Below are positions 8,521 to 17,970 of a stretch of 64,000 nucleotides of DNA, in pieces. The translations under genes and the position numbers were made by a program. The notes beneath the pieces were generated by a model. That model searched no databases. It saw only the letters and a program-made list of their open reading frames with translations, and had not been told where the DNA came from. Source of the stretch: Verrucomicrobiota bacterium (GTDB taxonomy: Bacteria > Verrucomicrobiota > Verrucomicrobiia > Chthoniobacterales > SZAS-18); contig JAFEGM010000082.1 of NCBI GenBank assembly GCA_018240025.1, positions 1 through 64,000 on the forward strand, read 5' to 3'. The number at the start of each line of letters is the position of its first letter. The first letter of the stretch is position 1.

Positions 8521-10908
8521 ATGAAGAGTCTCCGCCAGTTGCTCCGCACGCCGCTGTTCACCGGCATCACCATCGGCACGCTCGCGCTCGGCGTGGGCGC
8601 GGCCGGCGCCGTCTTCGGACTCTACCGCGCGGTCGCCGGCTACCGCCTGCCCTTTCCGCAATCCGAGCGCATCGCGGATGTCATTTCGACCAACCTGCCG
8701 AAGTATCCCGTGTTCCGGAACAGCGCGGGCGATTTCACCAGCTGGCGGGCGGGCGCGCCGGATGTCTTCGAGAGTCTCGATGTGACCAATGCGAAGTCGG
8801 CCACGCTGATTCTCCGCAAGGGCCCGGTGCGCACGATTCTCGGGCAGGTCACGCACACCTGGTTCCAGTCGCTCCGGCTCGATCCCGTGCTTGGACGCCC
8901 TTTCCGCGCCGAGGAGGATCGCGCCGGCGCGGGCCGCGTCGTGCTCATCAGCCACAAGCTCTGGCAGTCCGAGTTCGCGGGCGCGAGCGACGTGCTCGGA
9001 AAGAGCCTCAACTTCGATGGCGAGGCGCATGAGATCATCGGCGTGATGCCCGCGGGCTATCCGCTCGGCCGCTCGGAGGAGATCGCCTGGCGGCCGCTGG
9101 CGATGTCGGCCGAGATGGCCGCTTCGCACGACTCCCGCTATCTCCGCGTCCGCGGCCGCCTGCGCGACGGAGTCACCTTCGAGCGCGCGGAGCAGCGGCT
9201 GAACGAGATCGCGGTCCAGCTCGAGCGCGAGTTCCCCGCCACCAATCTGAACTGGCGGACCAGAGTCTTCGCCGCCAACGAGAGCCTCATCGCCCCGGCC
9301 CGGCCCGCGCTGCGCATGCTGCTCTTCGGCGTGGGCCTCGTGCTGGTCGTGCTCTGCGCCAATCTCTCCACCCTCGTGCAGGTCCGCGCCGCCGAGCGCC
9401 GTCGCGAGGTCGCGGTCCGGGCCGCGCTCGGCGCCAGCCGGGCGCAGCTGATGCGCGAGGCGCTGCTCGAATGCCTGCTCCTCGGCGGCCTCGGCGCCTT
9501 CCTCGGCTGCTGCCTGGCTCAGCTCGGACGCGACGCCCTCCTGCGGCTCGCGCCCGCGGAACTGGGCGCGCTCTTCCCCGGCGGCGCCGGATTCGACCTG
9601 CTCAGTCCGCTCATCGCCACCGGCGCGGCGCTCAGCGCCATGCTGCTCTTCAGTCTGCTGCCGCTGCGACGCGCCGCCCAGGACGATCCGCTCCAGGCCC
9701 TGCGCGGCGGCAGCGCCATCGGCGGCCGCAGCCTCTCGCGTCGACTGCTCGTTGCCGGCCAGCTGGCGGTCACCGTCGTGCTGCTCAGCTGCTCGACGCT
9801 CCTGTTCGCCGCTTTCCTGCGCGCGGCCAAGCGCGATCTCGGCTACCAGCCCGACGGCGCGGTCATGTACGATGTCAGCCTGCCCCGCGCGGCCTATGGC
9901 GACGGCGCCGCCCAGACGCGCTTCGTGGACGCCTTCACCGAACGCGTCCGCGCCCTCCCGGGCGTCACCGCCGCCGCCGCGGCCTTCATCGCGCCCTCGC
10001 AGGGCGACTGGCTCACCAGCGTGCAGCCGGCCGGCCGCACCTACGCGCGGAACGAGGAACCGCAGGCCTTCCTGCAGCGCGTCAGCACCGATGGCCTCGC
10101 TGGCTTCGGCTACCGCCTGCAAGCCGGGCGCTGGTTCACCTCAGCTGACGCCGCCGGCGAGCAGGTCGCGGTCATCAGCGAGCGCCTGGCGAAGCAGGAG
10201 TTTCCAGCAGGAAATGCGCTCGGACAGCAGATCAGCGTGGGCGGCGTCGATGCCGCCGGGAAGTCGCGCGTCATCGTCGGCGTCGTGGCCGATATCGTGC
10301 AGCTCCAGCCCTCCGACCGCGTCCCCCTGCTCGGCCATGTGCTCGTGCCGTTCGCCCAGGCACCGTGGAATCAGTTCTCGGTCGTAGTCCGCTCGACCCG
10401 CTCCGGCGCGACGCTCGACAAGGAAGTGCAGGCTGCGGCGCTGGCGATCGATCCGAACCTCCCCGTGGTATCCATCGGGCCTTACCGCGAGCTCGTTTCG
10501 GAATCGCTCCAGCTCTCGCGTTACGCCATCGGCCTGGCCGGCGCTTTCACCGGCGCCACCCTCCTGCTTTCGATCGTGGGCGTCTATGGGATCGCCGCCT
10601 ACTCGGCCTCCCGCCGCACGCGCGAGTTCGGCCTGCGGCTGGCCCTCGGCGCTGCGCCGGGGCATCTCGCCCGGCTCGTCTACCGCGAGGCCTTCCTGCT
10701 CTGCGCGCTCGGCGCGGCGGTGGGCGTTCCGGCCGCCCTCGCCGTGGGCCGGTTCCTGCGCAGCGTGATCTACGGCACCGCCAGCTTCGATCCCCTCCTC
10801 TTCGCGCTCTCGCTGCTCGCGCTGGCCGGCTGCGTCCTCTTGGCCGCCTGGCTGCCCGCCCGCCGCGCCGCGCGGGTCGACCCCACCGAGGCCCTGCGCT
10901 CGGAGTAG
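8521..10908 (+). CDS. FtsX/MacB-family permease, second member of the cassette
   Basis: A 795-residue protein from the ATG at 8521 (start MKSLRQLLRTPLFTG); the frame is open far upstream but only as an overlap of the preceding gene. Architecture matches its neighbour: an N-terminal helix, a periplasmic domain with WQSEFAGASDVLGKSLNFDG, a bundle with RRREVAVRAALGASRAQLMREALLE, a second periplasmic domain, and a C-terminal bundle with RTREFGLRLALGAAP ending VDPTEALRSE. Its sequence differs strongly from the first permease, so it is not a recent duplicate. It closes the efflux cassette; the next 165 bp hold nothing I recognise. Confidence 0.88.
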   Translation: MKSLRQLLRTPLFTGITIGTLALGVGAAGAVFGLYRAVAGYRLPFPQSERIADVISTNLPKYPVFRNSAGDFTSWRAGAPDVFESLDVTNAKSATLILRKGPVRTILGQVTHTWFQSLRLDPVLGRPFRAEEDRAGAGRVVLISHKLWQSEFAGASDVLGKSLNFDGEAHEIIGVMPAGYPLGRSEEIAWRPLAMSAEMAASHDSRYLRVRGRLRDGVTFERAEQRLNEIAVQLEREFPATNLNWRTRVFAANESLIAPARPALRMLLFGVGLVLVVLCANLSTLVQVRAAERRREVAVRAALGASRAQLMREALLECLLLGGLGAFLGCCLAQLGRDALLRLAPAELGALFPGGAGFDLLSPLIATGAALSAMLLFSLLPLRRAAQDDPLQALRGGSAIGGRSLSRRLLVAGQLAVTVVLLSCSTLLFAAFLRAAKRDLGYQPDGAVMYDVSLPRAAYGDGAAQTRFVDAFTERVRALPGVTAAAAAFIAPSQGDWLTSVQPAGRTYARNEEPQAFLQRVSTDGLAGFGYRLQAGRWFTSADAAGEQVAVISERLAKQEFPAGNALGQQISVGGVDAAGKSRVIVGVVADIVQLQPSDRVPLLGHVLVPFAQAPWNQFSVVVRSTRSGATLDKEVQAAALAIDPNLPVVSIGPYRELVSESLQLSRYAIGLAGAFTGATLLLSIVGVYGIAAYSASRRTREFGLRLALGAAPGHLARLVYREAFLLCALGAAVGVPAALAVGRFLRSVIYGTASFDPLLFALSLLALAGCVLLAAWLPARRAARVDPTEALRSE

Positions 10909-11073
10909 GGCGGGCCGGGGCGAATCAAAAGCTCCTCGGACCAGCCCTGCGAGATGGCGCAGCGGGGAACTTCCGTCGCGTGCGCCTTTCTCTTCCGTCC
11001 GACCGCTCCCGCTCCTCCCAACCTGCCGCCTTGACAGTCCGGCGCTCCCGCCGAACGACGGCTGCGCTTGGTC

Positions 11074-12315
11074 ATGCCTGCCCCCGCTTTGTCCGATCCC
11101 CCGTCGCTTCGCCCGGCGGTGGCGCGACTGCTCGCGCGGCACTTCCTGGTCCACCTGCGGACGGAGGTGCAGAAGCCGGATGAGGTGCTGCACGAGGTCT
11201 TCACCGACTGGCCGGTACGGCGCATCCTCCATGACCTGATCGAAGGCGTGCAGGCGGAGTTCGGCCTGACCCCGGACGATCCGCTGCCGGACATCAACAT
11301 CATCGAGATCTGGACCGACCGGAGCGGCAACTTCGCCTACGCCGACTCCGCGTTCGTCACCTACAACGCCTTCTTCTTCCAGCGCCTGCTCGACCTGCGC
11401 GACGGCACCGCTGAGAGCCGGACGCGCATGTTCGCCACCATGGCGGAGGGCTTCCGCAGCTTCGACTACGAGGGGCGCGGCTTCACCAGTTCCCTCTTTC
11501 TGGACACCGAGAGCGTGATGCGGGAGGTGCTGCGCGAGACGGTCCGGCAGCATCTGCCGGAGGTCGCCGCCGAGGCCGAGGCGCTGATCGTGGCGCAGAG
11601 CCGCATCTTCCAGACCGGCCTGATCGAGTACTTCGAAGGGCTGCTCAAGACGACCCTGGCCGAAAACGTGCGCCTTCTGCACAACATCCTGCCCGATCCG
11701 GTCGTGACCGAGCTGCAGCAGAAAGGCTTCGTCGATCCCGTGCATTTCGAAGACGCCGCCGTCCTGTTCACCGACTTCGAGAGCTTCAGCATCCTGACCG
11801 AACACCTCGCGCCGGCCGAGGTCCTGCGACGGCTCGACCTCTACTTCACCGAGTTCGACCGCATCGCCGCGGCGCACGGCCTGGAGAAGATCAAGACCAT
11901 CGGCGATTCCTACATGGCGGTGGCCGGCGTGCCGCGGCCGCATCCCGACGCCGTGGCCGCCGTCTGCGACGCCGCCTTGGAAATGCGCGCCGCCTCCGAC
12001 CGGATCTCCGCCGGCTTCGGCCGCGAAGGCTGGCGCATCCGCATCGGCCTGCATGTCGGCCCGCTGATGGCGGGCGTGATCGGCAAGCAGAAGTTCAGCT
12101 ACGACGTCTGGGGCGCGACCGTGAACTTCGCCAGCCGCATGGAGTCCTCCGGCGAGCCGGGCCAGATCAACGTCTCGGCCGATCTCCACGCCCGCGTCCG
12201 CGAGCGTTACCGCTGGCAGCCCCGGGGCCATCAGCCCGTGAAGCGCCTCGGCACCGCGGAAATGTTTTTCCTGCTCGGGCGAAAGACGGGCGATTTCGCG
12301 GAAGTCGGAGCGTGA
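11074..12315 (+). CDS. Class III adenylate cyclase
   Basis: A 413-residue soluble protein with a C-terminal class III nucleotide cyclase domain (~220-390). Metal-binding Asp234 lies in LFTDFESF and Asp278 in KTIGDSYMA. Lys274 and the Asp of YDVWGA are the residues that select adenine, and Asn and Arg of NFASRMES are the transition-state residues, so ATP cyclisation to cAMP is expected. The N-terminal ~200 residues carry no membrane segment and no sensor domain I recognise; its ADSAFVTYNAFFFQRLLDL stretch is helical. The ATG at 11074 is preferred over TTG at 11068. No cAMP-receptor gene is in the window. Confidence 0.88.
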   Translation: MPAPALSDPPSLRPAVARLLARHFLVHLRTEVQKPDEVLHEVFTDWPVRRILHDLIEGVQAEFGLTPDDPLPDINIIEIWTDRSGNFAYADSAFVTYNAFFFQRLLDLRDGTAESRTRMFATMAEGFRSFDYEGRGFTSSLFLDTESVMREVLRETVRQHLPEVAAEAEALIVAQSRIFQTGLIEYFEGLLKTTLAENVRLLHNILPDPVVTELQQKGFVDPVHFEDAAVLFTDFESFSILTEHLAPAEVLRRLDLYFTEFDRIAAAHGLEKIKTIGDSYMAVAGVPRPHPDAVAAVCDAALEMRAASDRISAGFGREGWRIRIGLHVGPLMAGVIGKQKFSYDVWGATVNFASRMESSGEPGQINVSADLHARVRERYRWQPRGHQPVKRLGTAEMFFLLGRKTGDFAEVGA

Positions 12316-12524
12316 GGAGAGTCCGCCGATTTCCGGCCTGAACGCGGATCCGGGGAGTGGACGCACCGGCCGCTCTCAGCTAACCCTCGGGTCGGTGACA
12401 TCGGGATCAGGGGCAGGGCGACAGAGGCAAACGCAGCGCACATCGCGCCTGAGGGCTTCTTCCTCCTTCCCCCGGCCCACGCTTTGTCGCTTGAATCTTC
12501 TCTCCCGAACCTTCACCACGACCC

Positions 12525-13508
12525 ATGCTCTGCCGCGTTGCCGACTCGCTCTTCTGGATGAGCCGCTACTTCGAGCGCGCCGAAAACAACGCGCGCATGC
12601 TCGACGTGAACCTGCAGCTGCTGCTGGACTTCGATCCGCACGGACTGCCGACCACACCGGACCAGGAGTGGCGCTCAGTCATCGCCACGCTCGATGACCA
12701 GGAGGCGTTCGGAAAGCTGCGCGGCGAGGCGACGGCGGAGTCGGTCATCGACTACGTCACCTTCGAGCGCGAGAACCCGAACTCGATCCTCTCATCCGTC
12801 CACCGCGCCCGGGAGAATGCGCGCAGCGTCCGGGAGCAGATCTCCTCGGAAATGTGGGAGCGACTGAACGAACTCTACCTCTTCCTCAACGACGTCGGCG
12901 CCCGCGCGCGCTGCCAGGCGGGGCCGCACCAGTTTCTGCGCCACATCGTGGACCAGTCGCACCAGTTCATCGGCACGACCGATGCCACCATGGCGCACGG
13001 CGAGGGCTGGGACTTCATCCAATGCGGCAAGATGATCGAGCGGGCCGACCGCACCTCGCGCATCCTTGACATCAAATACCACATCCTCCTGCCCAACGGC
13101 GAGCGCGTCGGCGGCAACATCGACAACATCCAGTGGATGGCAGTTCTCCGCTCCTGCAGCGCGATGGAGGCGTACCTTAAACTCTACGTCGGCGAGGTTG
13201 CGCCGTGGAAGGTGGCCGAATTCCTCATCCTCAACGACCTCTTCCCGCGCTCGATCCGCTTCTGCGTGCAGCGGCTCGACAATGCCATCCACCGCATCAC
13301 CGGAGTGGACGAGAACCGCTTCTCCAACGAGGCCGAACGCCTGAGCGGCAAGCTGCGTTCGGAGCTGAACTACACCACCACGACCGACATCTTTCAGACC
13401 GGTCTGCACCAGTATCTCGACGGCACCCAGCTGCGCTTGATCGAGATCACGCAGGCGCTGCAGGAAGAGTACTTCGACGGCGCCTATGCGACGGCGGAGT
13501 TAGCGTAG
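12525..13508 (+). CDS. Alpha-E domain protein (COG2307/DUF403)
   Basis: A 327-residue, largely alpha-helical protein starting MLCRVADSLFWMSRYFERAE, the hallmark N-terminus of the family, with conserved motifs GWDFIQCGKMIERADRTSRILDIKYH and FLILNDLFPRSIRFC. Family members normally sit beside a circularly permuted ATP-grasp protein (COG2308) and a transglutaminase-like protease in a putative peptide-modifying operon. Neither partner is present here, so this copy looks like an orphan. The stop codon (13506-13508) lies inside the first unit of the 25-bp hairpin repeat. Confidence 0.88.
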   Translation: MLCRVADSLFWMSRYFERAENNARMLDVNLQLLLDFDPHGLPTTPDQEWRSVIATLDDQEAFGKLRGEATAESVIDYVTFERENPNSILSSVHRARENARSVREQISSEMWERLNELYLFLNDVGARARCQAGPHQFLRHIVDQSHQFIGTTDATMAHGEGWDFIQCGKMIERADRTSRILDIKYHILLPNGERVGGNIDNIQWMAVLRSCSAMEAYLKLYVGEVAPWKVAEFLILNDLFPRSIRFCVQRLDNAIHRITGVDENRFSNEAERLSGKLRSELNYTTTTDIFQTGLHQYLDGTQLRLIEITQALQEEYFDGAYATAELA

Positions 13509-13551
13509 TCCGCACTCTCCGAGCGCGTAGTCCGCACTCTCCGAGTGCGGC
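13505..13551 (+). repeat. Tandem pair of stop-codon-associated 25-bp hairpin repeats
   Basis: Two units follow each other: 13505-13526 (GTAGTCCGCACTCTCCGAGC then GC) and 13527-13551. The second folds perfectly as CCGCACTC-TCC-GAGTGCGG (13532-13550). The first has a decayed right arm. The TAG of the alpha-E gene is the TAG of the first unit. Other copies occur at 21069-21093 and, inverted, at 24336-24360. A degenerate trace, CTCGGAGAGTGG, may exist near 13660. Confidence 0.85.
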
Positions 13552-13737
13552 TGGTCGCTTGGAATCCAGCGCCCGCGGACGGGAGACCGGAGACCCGAGG
13601 CCGAAACGGGAGCGCAGAGGCCTTCCGGGACGCGCACAGCCTCAGCGCGCCCGAGGCTCGGAGAGTGGCCTCGATGACATCGACTTCATTTGCGCGCCGC
13701 GCGGTCGGTCGTTGGCTTTCCACCGGGAGTTCCCACT

Positions 13738-13959
13738 ATGAAAACGAACCGACTTCTGACGACGCTCGCCGCCCTGAGCGTCACCCTGCTGGGCGCCTGT
13801 TCCAGCACCGAAACCAACACCGCCTCCGCGCGGGCTGCCGCCAACGAGGCGCCGCGTCGGAGCTACTCACAGGACACCCTGAAGAAGACCGGCGAAGACA
13901 CGGTCGGCCGCGGACTGACCAAGGTCGATCCGTCGGTGCAGATTTCAGGCGGGCGCTGA
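13738..13959 (+). CDS. Small lipoprotein, function unknown
   Basis: A 73-residue protein with a textbook lipoprotein signal: MKTNRLLTTLAALSVTLLGAC with Cys21 as the lipidated residue (lipobox LLGAC) and Ser at +2, suggesting outer-membrane sorting. The mature part is polar and short, with no recognised domain. GGGAG at 13725-13729, 8 bp before the ATG, is one of the few convincing Shine-Dalgarno sites in the window and fixes the start. It stands alone between repeat elements. Confidence 0.75.
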   Translation: MKTNRLLTTLAALSVTLLGACSSTETNTASARAAANEAPRRSYSQDTLKKTGEDTVGRGLTKVDPSVQISGGR

Positions 13960-14103
13960 GTTTCGCGGCCTTAGACCGTGCGATGTCGTCGTTCCGCGGG
14001 GCGACGAGCCGCACGATATTGGCGCGCCCAAGCGTTCGAGGTCGGTGGGAGGGCACGCTGCGCGCGCAACCCACCCATCCGGCAAAGATCACGCTGATCT
14101 GAA

Positions 14104-14192
14104 GTCCACAGATTCAGCGGATCACCGCAGATTCGTCCGGCCGGCCGATCCACTACCTCCACGAGCTGCGTTCATCCCGGAAATCTGCGGAC
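14104..14192. repeat. Intergenic inverted-repeat element upstream of hrpB
   Basis: The left arm (from 14104, beginning GTCCACAGATT and containing CCGCAGATT) is complementary to the right arm ending at 14192 (AAATCTGCGGAC). The arms carry the recurring core CGCAGATT and enclose the palindrome GGCCGGCC. A related element lies on the other side of hrpB at 16843-16959. The rest of the 13960-14261 gap contains nothing else I recognise. Confidence 0.7.
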
Positions 14193-14261
14193 CGTCCGAC
14201 TCCGGCCTGCGCCCGATTTCCGGTTTCGAATCCGTCCGTTTCGAGCGATGCGAGGCGCTCC

Positions 14262-16835
14262 ATGCCAGCGCCGCGTGAACTGCCCATCTATCAGCTCGAG
14301 GAATCGATCGCCCTCCACCTGCGGGCCACCAACCGGCTGATCCTGCAGGCCCCGACCGGCTCGGGCAAATCGACGCAGGTGCCGCAAATGCTGCTGGAGC
14401 ACGGCTTCCTGCCGGACGGCAAACGCGCGGTCATCCTGCAGCCGCGACGTCTGGCGGCACGCATGCTGGCGGCCCGGGTCGCGCGCGAGCGAGGCGTCAG
14501 CCTCGGCGGCGAGGTGGGCTACACGATCCGCTTCGACAACCAGACCTCGCGCGAGACGCGGCTGCAGTTCGTGACCGAGGGCATTCTGCTCCGGCAGCTG
14601 CTCAGCCAGCCGCTCCTGCCGCAGGTGGGCGCGATCCTCTTCGACGAATTTCACGAGCGGCATCTCTTCGGCGACATCACGCTGGCCCGCGCGCTCGACC
14701 TCCAGGAGCGGCATCGGCCTGACCTGAAGCTCATCGTCATGTCGGCCACGCTCGAGACGGGCGTGCTCGAGAAATACCTCGGCCCGCAGTGCGAGACGCT
14801 GACCTCCAGCGGACGCACCTTTCCCGTCGACATCGACCACCTGCCCGCGCGCGTCGCCGCCTCGCAGGCGCCGGTCTGGGAGCTGGCGGCCGACGAATTG
14901 GAGCGGCTCACGCCCGAGTTCCCGCAGGGCGATGCGCTCGTTTTCATGCCGGGCGCCTACGAGATCTCGCGCACGATCCAGGAAATTCGCACCCGCCGCA
15001 CCCTTGACCGCACCTGGGTCGCGCGGCCGCTGCACGGCGAGCTTCCGCCGGCCGAGCAGGACGCCGCGCTCGCGCCGGTCGGCGAGGCCGGGCGCCGCAA
15101 GGTGGTCGTGGCCACGAACGTGGCGGAGACTTCGCTGACCATCGACGGCGTGCGGCTGGTCATCGACTCGGGTCTGGCGCGCATCGCCAAGTTCGATCCC
15201 TACCGCGGCATCAACACGCTGCTCATCGAGAAGATCAGCCGCGCCTCGGCCGATCAGCGCGCCGGTCGCGCCGGCCGCACCGCGCCGGGCTTTTGCGTGC
15301 GGCTCTGGACGCAGGACGACCACTTCGCGCGCGCCGCCCAAGAATTGCCCGAGGTGAAGCGACTCGACCTGGCCGAGATCGTTCTCACGCTCAAGGCCAG
15401 CGGCGTGCGCGACGTCCACACCTTTCGCTGGCTGGAGGCGCCCGAGCGGCGCTCGCTGGAGCGGGCGGAGCGCCTGCTGGAGAGCCTGGGGGCGATCGAG
15501 CGCGACGGCGGCGACATCACCGAGCTTGGCCGCCGCATGCTCGCCTTCCCGGTCCATCCGCGCTACGCCCGCATGTTCCTGGCCGCCGAGGAGCGCAAAT
15601 GCGTACCGACCATCGCGCGCCTGGCCGCGCTGACGCAGGGCCGGCCGCTCTTCGTCCGGCCCGTGGACAAGAACACCGAGAGCGCGCGCGAGGATCTGCT
15701 GGGCCGCGAACGCGAGAGCGACTTCTTCCTGCTGCAACGGGCGCTGCGCTTCGCGGAGAAGTCGAACTTCGATCCCGGCCGCCTCCGCCGGCTCGGCATC
15801 CACGGACTGGCCGCCCGCGCGGCCTCCGATCTGGCGGAGCAATTCCTGCGCATCGCCCGCGACGAAAAGCTCTCCACTGAGCTCGAGAGCGCACCGGCCA
15901 GCGCCGACGTGCGCAAGTGCATCCTGGCTGGCTTCGCGGACCAGGTCGCCCGGCGACTCGACAGCGGCACGCTCCGCTGCGCGTTGGTCGGCGGCCGGCG
16001 CGGCGTGCTGGCGCGCGACAGCGCGGTGGATGAGGCGCCGCTGCTGGTCATCGGCGAAGTCCGGGAAATCGAGGGTCGCGACGCCGAGCTCAACACCCTG
16101 CTCAGTCAGGCCACGGCGATCGAGGAGGATTGGCTGCGCGAGCTCTTCCCCCGCGATTTCCGCGACGAGGACGAGCCCGTCTACGACGCGCAGCAGCGGC
16201 GCGTCTTCCTGCGCCGACGCCGCTATTTCCGCGATCTCCCGCTGGCCGAGAAGCTGGTCGACGACTTCCCGCGCGATCTCGCCGCCGGCCTGCTCGCCGC
16301 CGAGGTCCACGCCGGCCGACTGCGCTTGGAGCACTACGACGAGACGGTGGAGCAGTGGGTCGCGCGGCTGAATTCGCTCGCCCTCTGGATGCCCGAACTG
16401 GAGCTGCCGCCGCTGCAGCAGGAGGATCGCCTGCCGCTGCTCGAACAGCTCTGCCTCGGTTCGTTCACCTACAATCAGATCAAGGATCTTCCCGTCCTGC
16501 CGGTGTTTCGCACCTGGCTCAATCGGCAGCAGCAGTCCTGGCTCGACGAATATGCGCCCGATCGCCTCGACATCCCCGGGGCGCGCAAGGCTCCCAAGCT
16601 CCGCTACAGCGGCACCGCCGAGCCGCCCGTCGTGGCCGCGCGCATCCAGGATCTCTACGCGGTCGAAGGCGGCCTCTACGTCGCCGCGCGCCGCGTCCCC
16701 GTGACGATCGAGGTCCTCGCGCCCAACATGCGCCCCGTGCAGATCACCAAGGATCTGGCCACCTTCTGGCGCGAGAGCTATCCGAAGCTGAAACAGGAGC
16801 TGTCGCGGCGGTACCCCAAGCACGAATGGCGGTAG
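14262..16835 (+). CDS. hrpB: ATP-dependent helicase HrpB
   Basis: An 857-residue DEAH-family helicase, full length for HrpB. Motif I is APTGSGKST (~30-38), motif II is the HrpB-style DEFHERH, motif III is MSAT, and motif VI is DQRAGRAGRTAPGFCVRLW. The helicase-associated region follows, and the long HrpB-specific C-terminal domain ends in PNMRPVQITKDLATFWRESY, characteristic of this family. Bacterial HrpB is a poorly understood RNA-helicase-like protein. It is monocistronic and flanked on both sides by related inverted-repeat elements. Confidence 0.93.
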   Translation: MPAPRELPIYQLEESIALHLRATNRLILQAPTGSGKSTQVPQMLLEHGFLPDGKRAVILQPRRLAARMLAARVARERGVSLGGEVGYTIRFDNQTSRETRLQFVTEGILLRQLLSQPLLPQVGAILFDEFHERHLFGDITLARALDLQERHRPDLKLIVMSATLETGVLEKYLGPQCETLTSSGRTFPVDIDHLPARVAASQAPVWELAADELERLTPEFPQGDALVFMPGAYEISRTIQEIRTRRTLDRTWVARPLHGELPPAEQDAALAPVGEAGRRKVVVATNVAETSLTIDGVRLVIDSGLARIAKFDPYRGINTLLIEKISRASADQRAGRAGRTAPGFCVRLWTQDDHFARAAQELPEVKRLDLAEIVLTLKASGVRDVHTFRWLEAPERRSLERAERLLESLGAIERDGGDITELGRRMLAFPVHPRYARMFLAAEERKCVPTIARLAALTQGRPLFVRPVDKNTESAREDLLGRERESDFFLLQRALRFAEKSNFDPGRLRRLGIHGLAARAASDLAEQFLRIARDEKLSTELESAPASADVRKCILAGFADQVARRLDSGTLRCALVGGRRGVLARDSAVDEAPLLVIGEVREIEGRDAELNTLLSQATAIEEDWLRELFPRDFRDEDEPVYDAQQRRVFLRRRRYFRDLPLAEKLVDDFPRDLAAGLLAAEVHAGRLRLEHYDETVEQWVARLNSLALWMPELELPPLQQEDRLPLLEQLCLGSFTYNQIKDLPVLPVFRTWLNRQQQSWLDEYAPDRLDIPGARKAPKLRYSGTAEPPVVAARIQDLYAVEGGLYVAARRVPVTIEVLAPNMRPVQITKDLATFWRESYPKLKQELSRRYPKHEWR

Positions 16836-16842
16836 GCAACGG

Positions 16843-16959
16843 GTCCGCAGACTTTCAGGATTCGACGCAGATTCTTAGCCAAATCAAGGCCACGTAGCCG
16901 AAGTCTGCTCTAGCCGATCTCCGCAGAGGATCTGCGTTCAATCCTGCCAATCTGCGGAC
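16843..16959. repeat. Intergenic inverted-repeat element downstream of hrpB
   Basis: The left arm begins at 16843 (GTCCGCAGAC...AGGATTCGACGCAGATTC). The right arm (16928-16959) is its near reverse complement (GGATCTGCGTTCAATCCTGC then CAATCTGCGGAC). The arms extend for about 32 bp around a loop of about 50 bp. It fills most of the gap between convergent hrpB and the LysR gene and shares its arm sequence with the element at 14104-14192. Confidence 0.75.
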
Positions 16960-16967
16960 CTTCAGCC

Positions 16968-17897
16968 TCACCGCCCCGCGCCCCGGCGCTTCGGCGGCTT
17001 CGCTGCAGCCTCCAGCGCATCGATCAACGCCAGCACGGTCGCGCGGCGCGCGGCATCGGTCCGCCAGAGGGCGTAAACATGGCGGGTCAGCGCCGGGCGC
17101 ACCGGAATCGCGCAAAGTCCTGCCGGCATCGGCCCGCGCCCGAGCCGCGGGATGACGGCCACCCCTAGGCCAGCCGACACGAGCGCGAGTTGCGTGGGAT
17201 GCTCGGCCGCGTTGTGGACGATGTTCGGCTCGATCCCGCTGAGGCGGAGCGTGAGCACGAGCCAGTCGTTGCAGACCGAGCCGGCCTCCCAGCTGATCCA
17301 GCGTTCGTCCACGATTTCCGACAGTTGCACGCTACGGCGCCGGGCCAGGCGGTGATCCTCGCGCACCACGAGATCAGCCTCGTCGTCGAGCAGCGGCCGC
17401 CGACTGAGCTGCTCGGGCACGACCAGCGGCGAATTGAACCAGTCCTGCACGATGATGGCGTCGAGATCGCCGCCGATGAGCGCGGCCATCGCGTCGCGCG
17501 GCTCGCATTCCTGCAGCCGCACCGTCAAGCGCGGATACTCGCTCTGCAGCTGCGCCAGCGCGGTCGGCACCAGGCCACGCGCCGAGGTGGGGAAGGCCCC
17601 GAGGTGAATCTCCCCCGCGATCGCGCCGCTCAGTGCCTCGATGTCCGCATGCGCCCGCTCCAGCCGCGAGAGCACCTCGCTGGCGTGCGGCGCCAGGACC
17701 TCAGCCGCCTCGGTCAGGCGAATGCCGCGCCCATGGCGCTCGAGCAGCGCATGGCCGAGTTCGGCCTCCAGCTTGCTCAGCTGCTGGGAGACCGCGGAGG
17801 GGCTCAAATGCAGCTCTTTGGCCGCGCGGGTTACGGAGCAATGCGCCGCCACGGCGTGGAAGCAGCGCAGGCGATTGAGATCGACAAGGTGGAGCAT
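16968..17897 (-). CDS. LysR-family transcriptional regulator
   Basis: A 309-residue regulator. The N-terminal winged helix-turn-helix (residues ~1-65) reads LNRLRCFHAVAAHCSVTRAA, then LHLSPSAVSQQLSKLEAELG; the effector-binding domain (~90-300) includes HLGAFPTSARGLVPTAL and a SAGLGVAVIPRLG loop. It is divergent from the EamA transporter at 17971 with 73 bp between them, the classic arrangement in which a LysR protein controls its neighbour. The C-terminus is basic (KPPKRRGAGR). The inducer is unknown; an amino acid or metabolite exported by EamA is inferred from context only. Confidence 0.9.
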   Translation of the reverse strand: MLHLVDLNRLRCFHAVAAHCSVTRAAKELHLSPSAVSQQLSKLEAELGHALLERHGRGIRLTEAAEVLAPHASEVLSRLERAHADIEALSGAIAGEIHLGAFPTSARGLVPTALAQLQSEYPRLTVRLQECEPRDAMAALIGGDLDAIIVQDWFNSPLVVPEQLSRRPLLDDEADLVVREDHRLARRRSVQLSEIVDERWISWEAGSVCNDWLVLTLRLSGIEPNIVHNAAEHPTQLALVSAGLGVAVIPRLGRGPMPAGLCAIPVRPALTRHVYALWRTDAARRATVLALIDALEAAAKPPKRRGAGR

Positions 17898-17970
17898 GTT
17901 TTAGAGCAACTTAACGATGCACTGAAAAACAATTCACTTTTTCCGAACGGGCAAGGGCCGTTCGTCCGGC
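17898..17970. promoter_or_regulatory. AT-rich divergent promoter/operator between LysR and EamA genes
   Basis: The 73-bp spacer is noticeably AT-rich for this genome (for example TTTTAGAGCAACTTAACGAT and GAAAAACAATTCACTTTTTC). A T-N11-A LysR-type box is plausible within TTAGAGCAACTTAA, but no single box is compelling. Any promoters for both genes must lie here. Confidence 0.45.

Noticed and set aside
11466-11792. 108-residue minus-strand frame inside the adenylate cyclase gene
   Set aside because: Antisense, Ser/Arg-rich, no start context; the cyclase frame is well supported.
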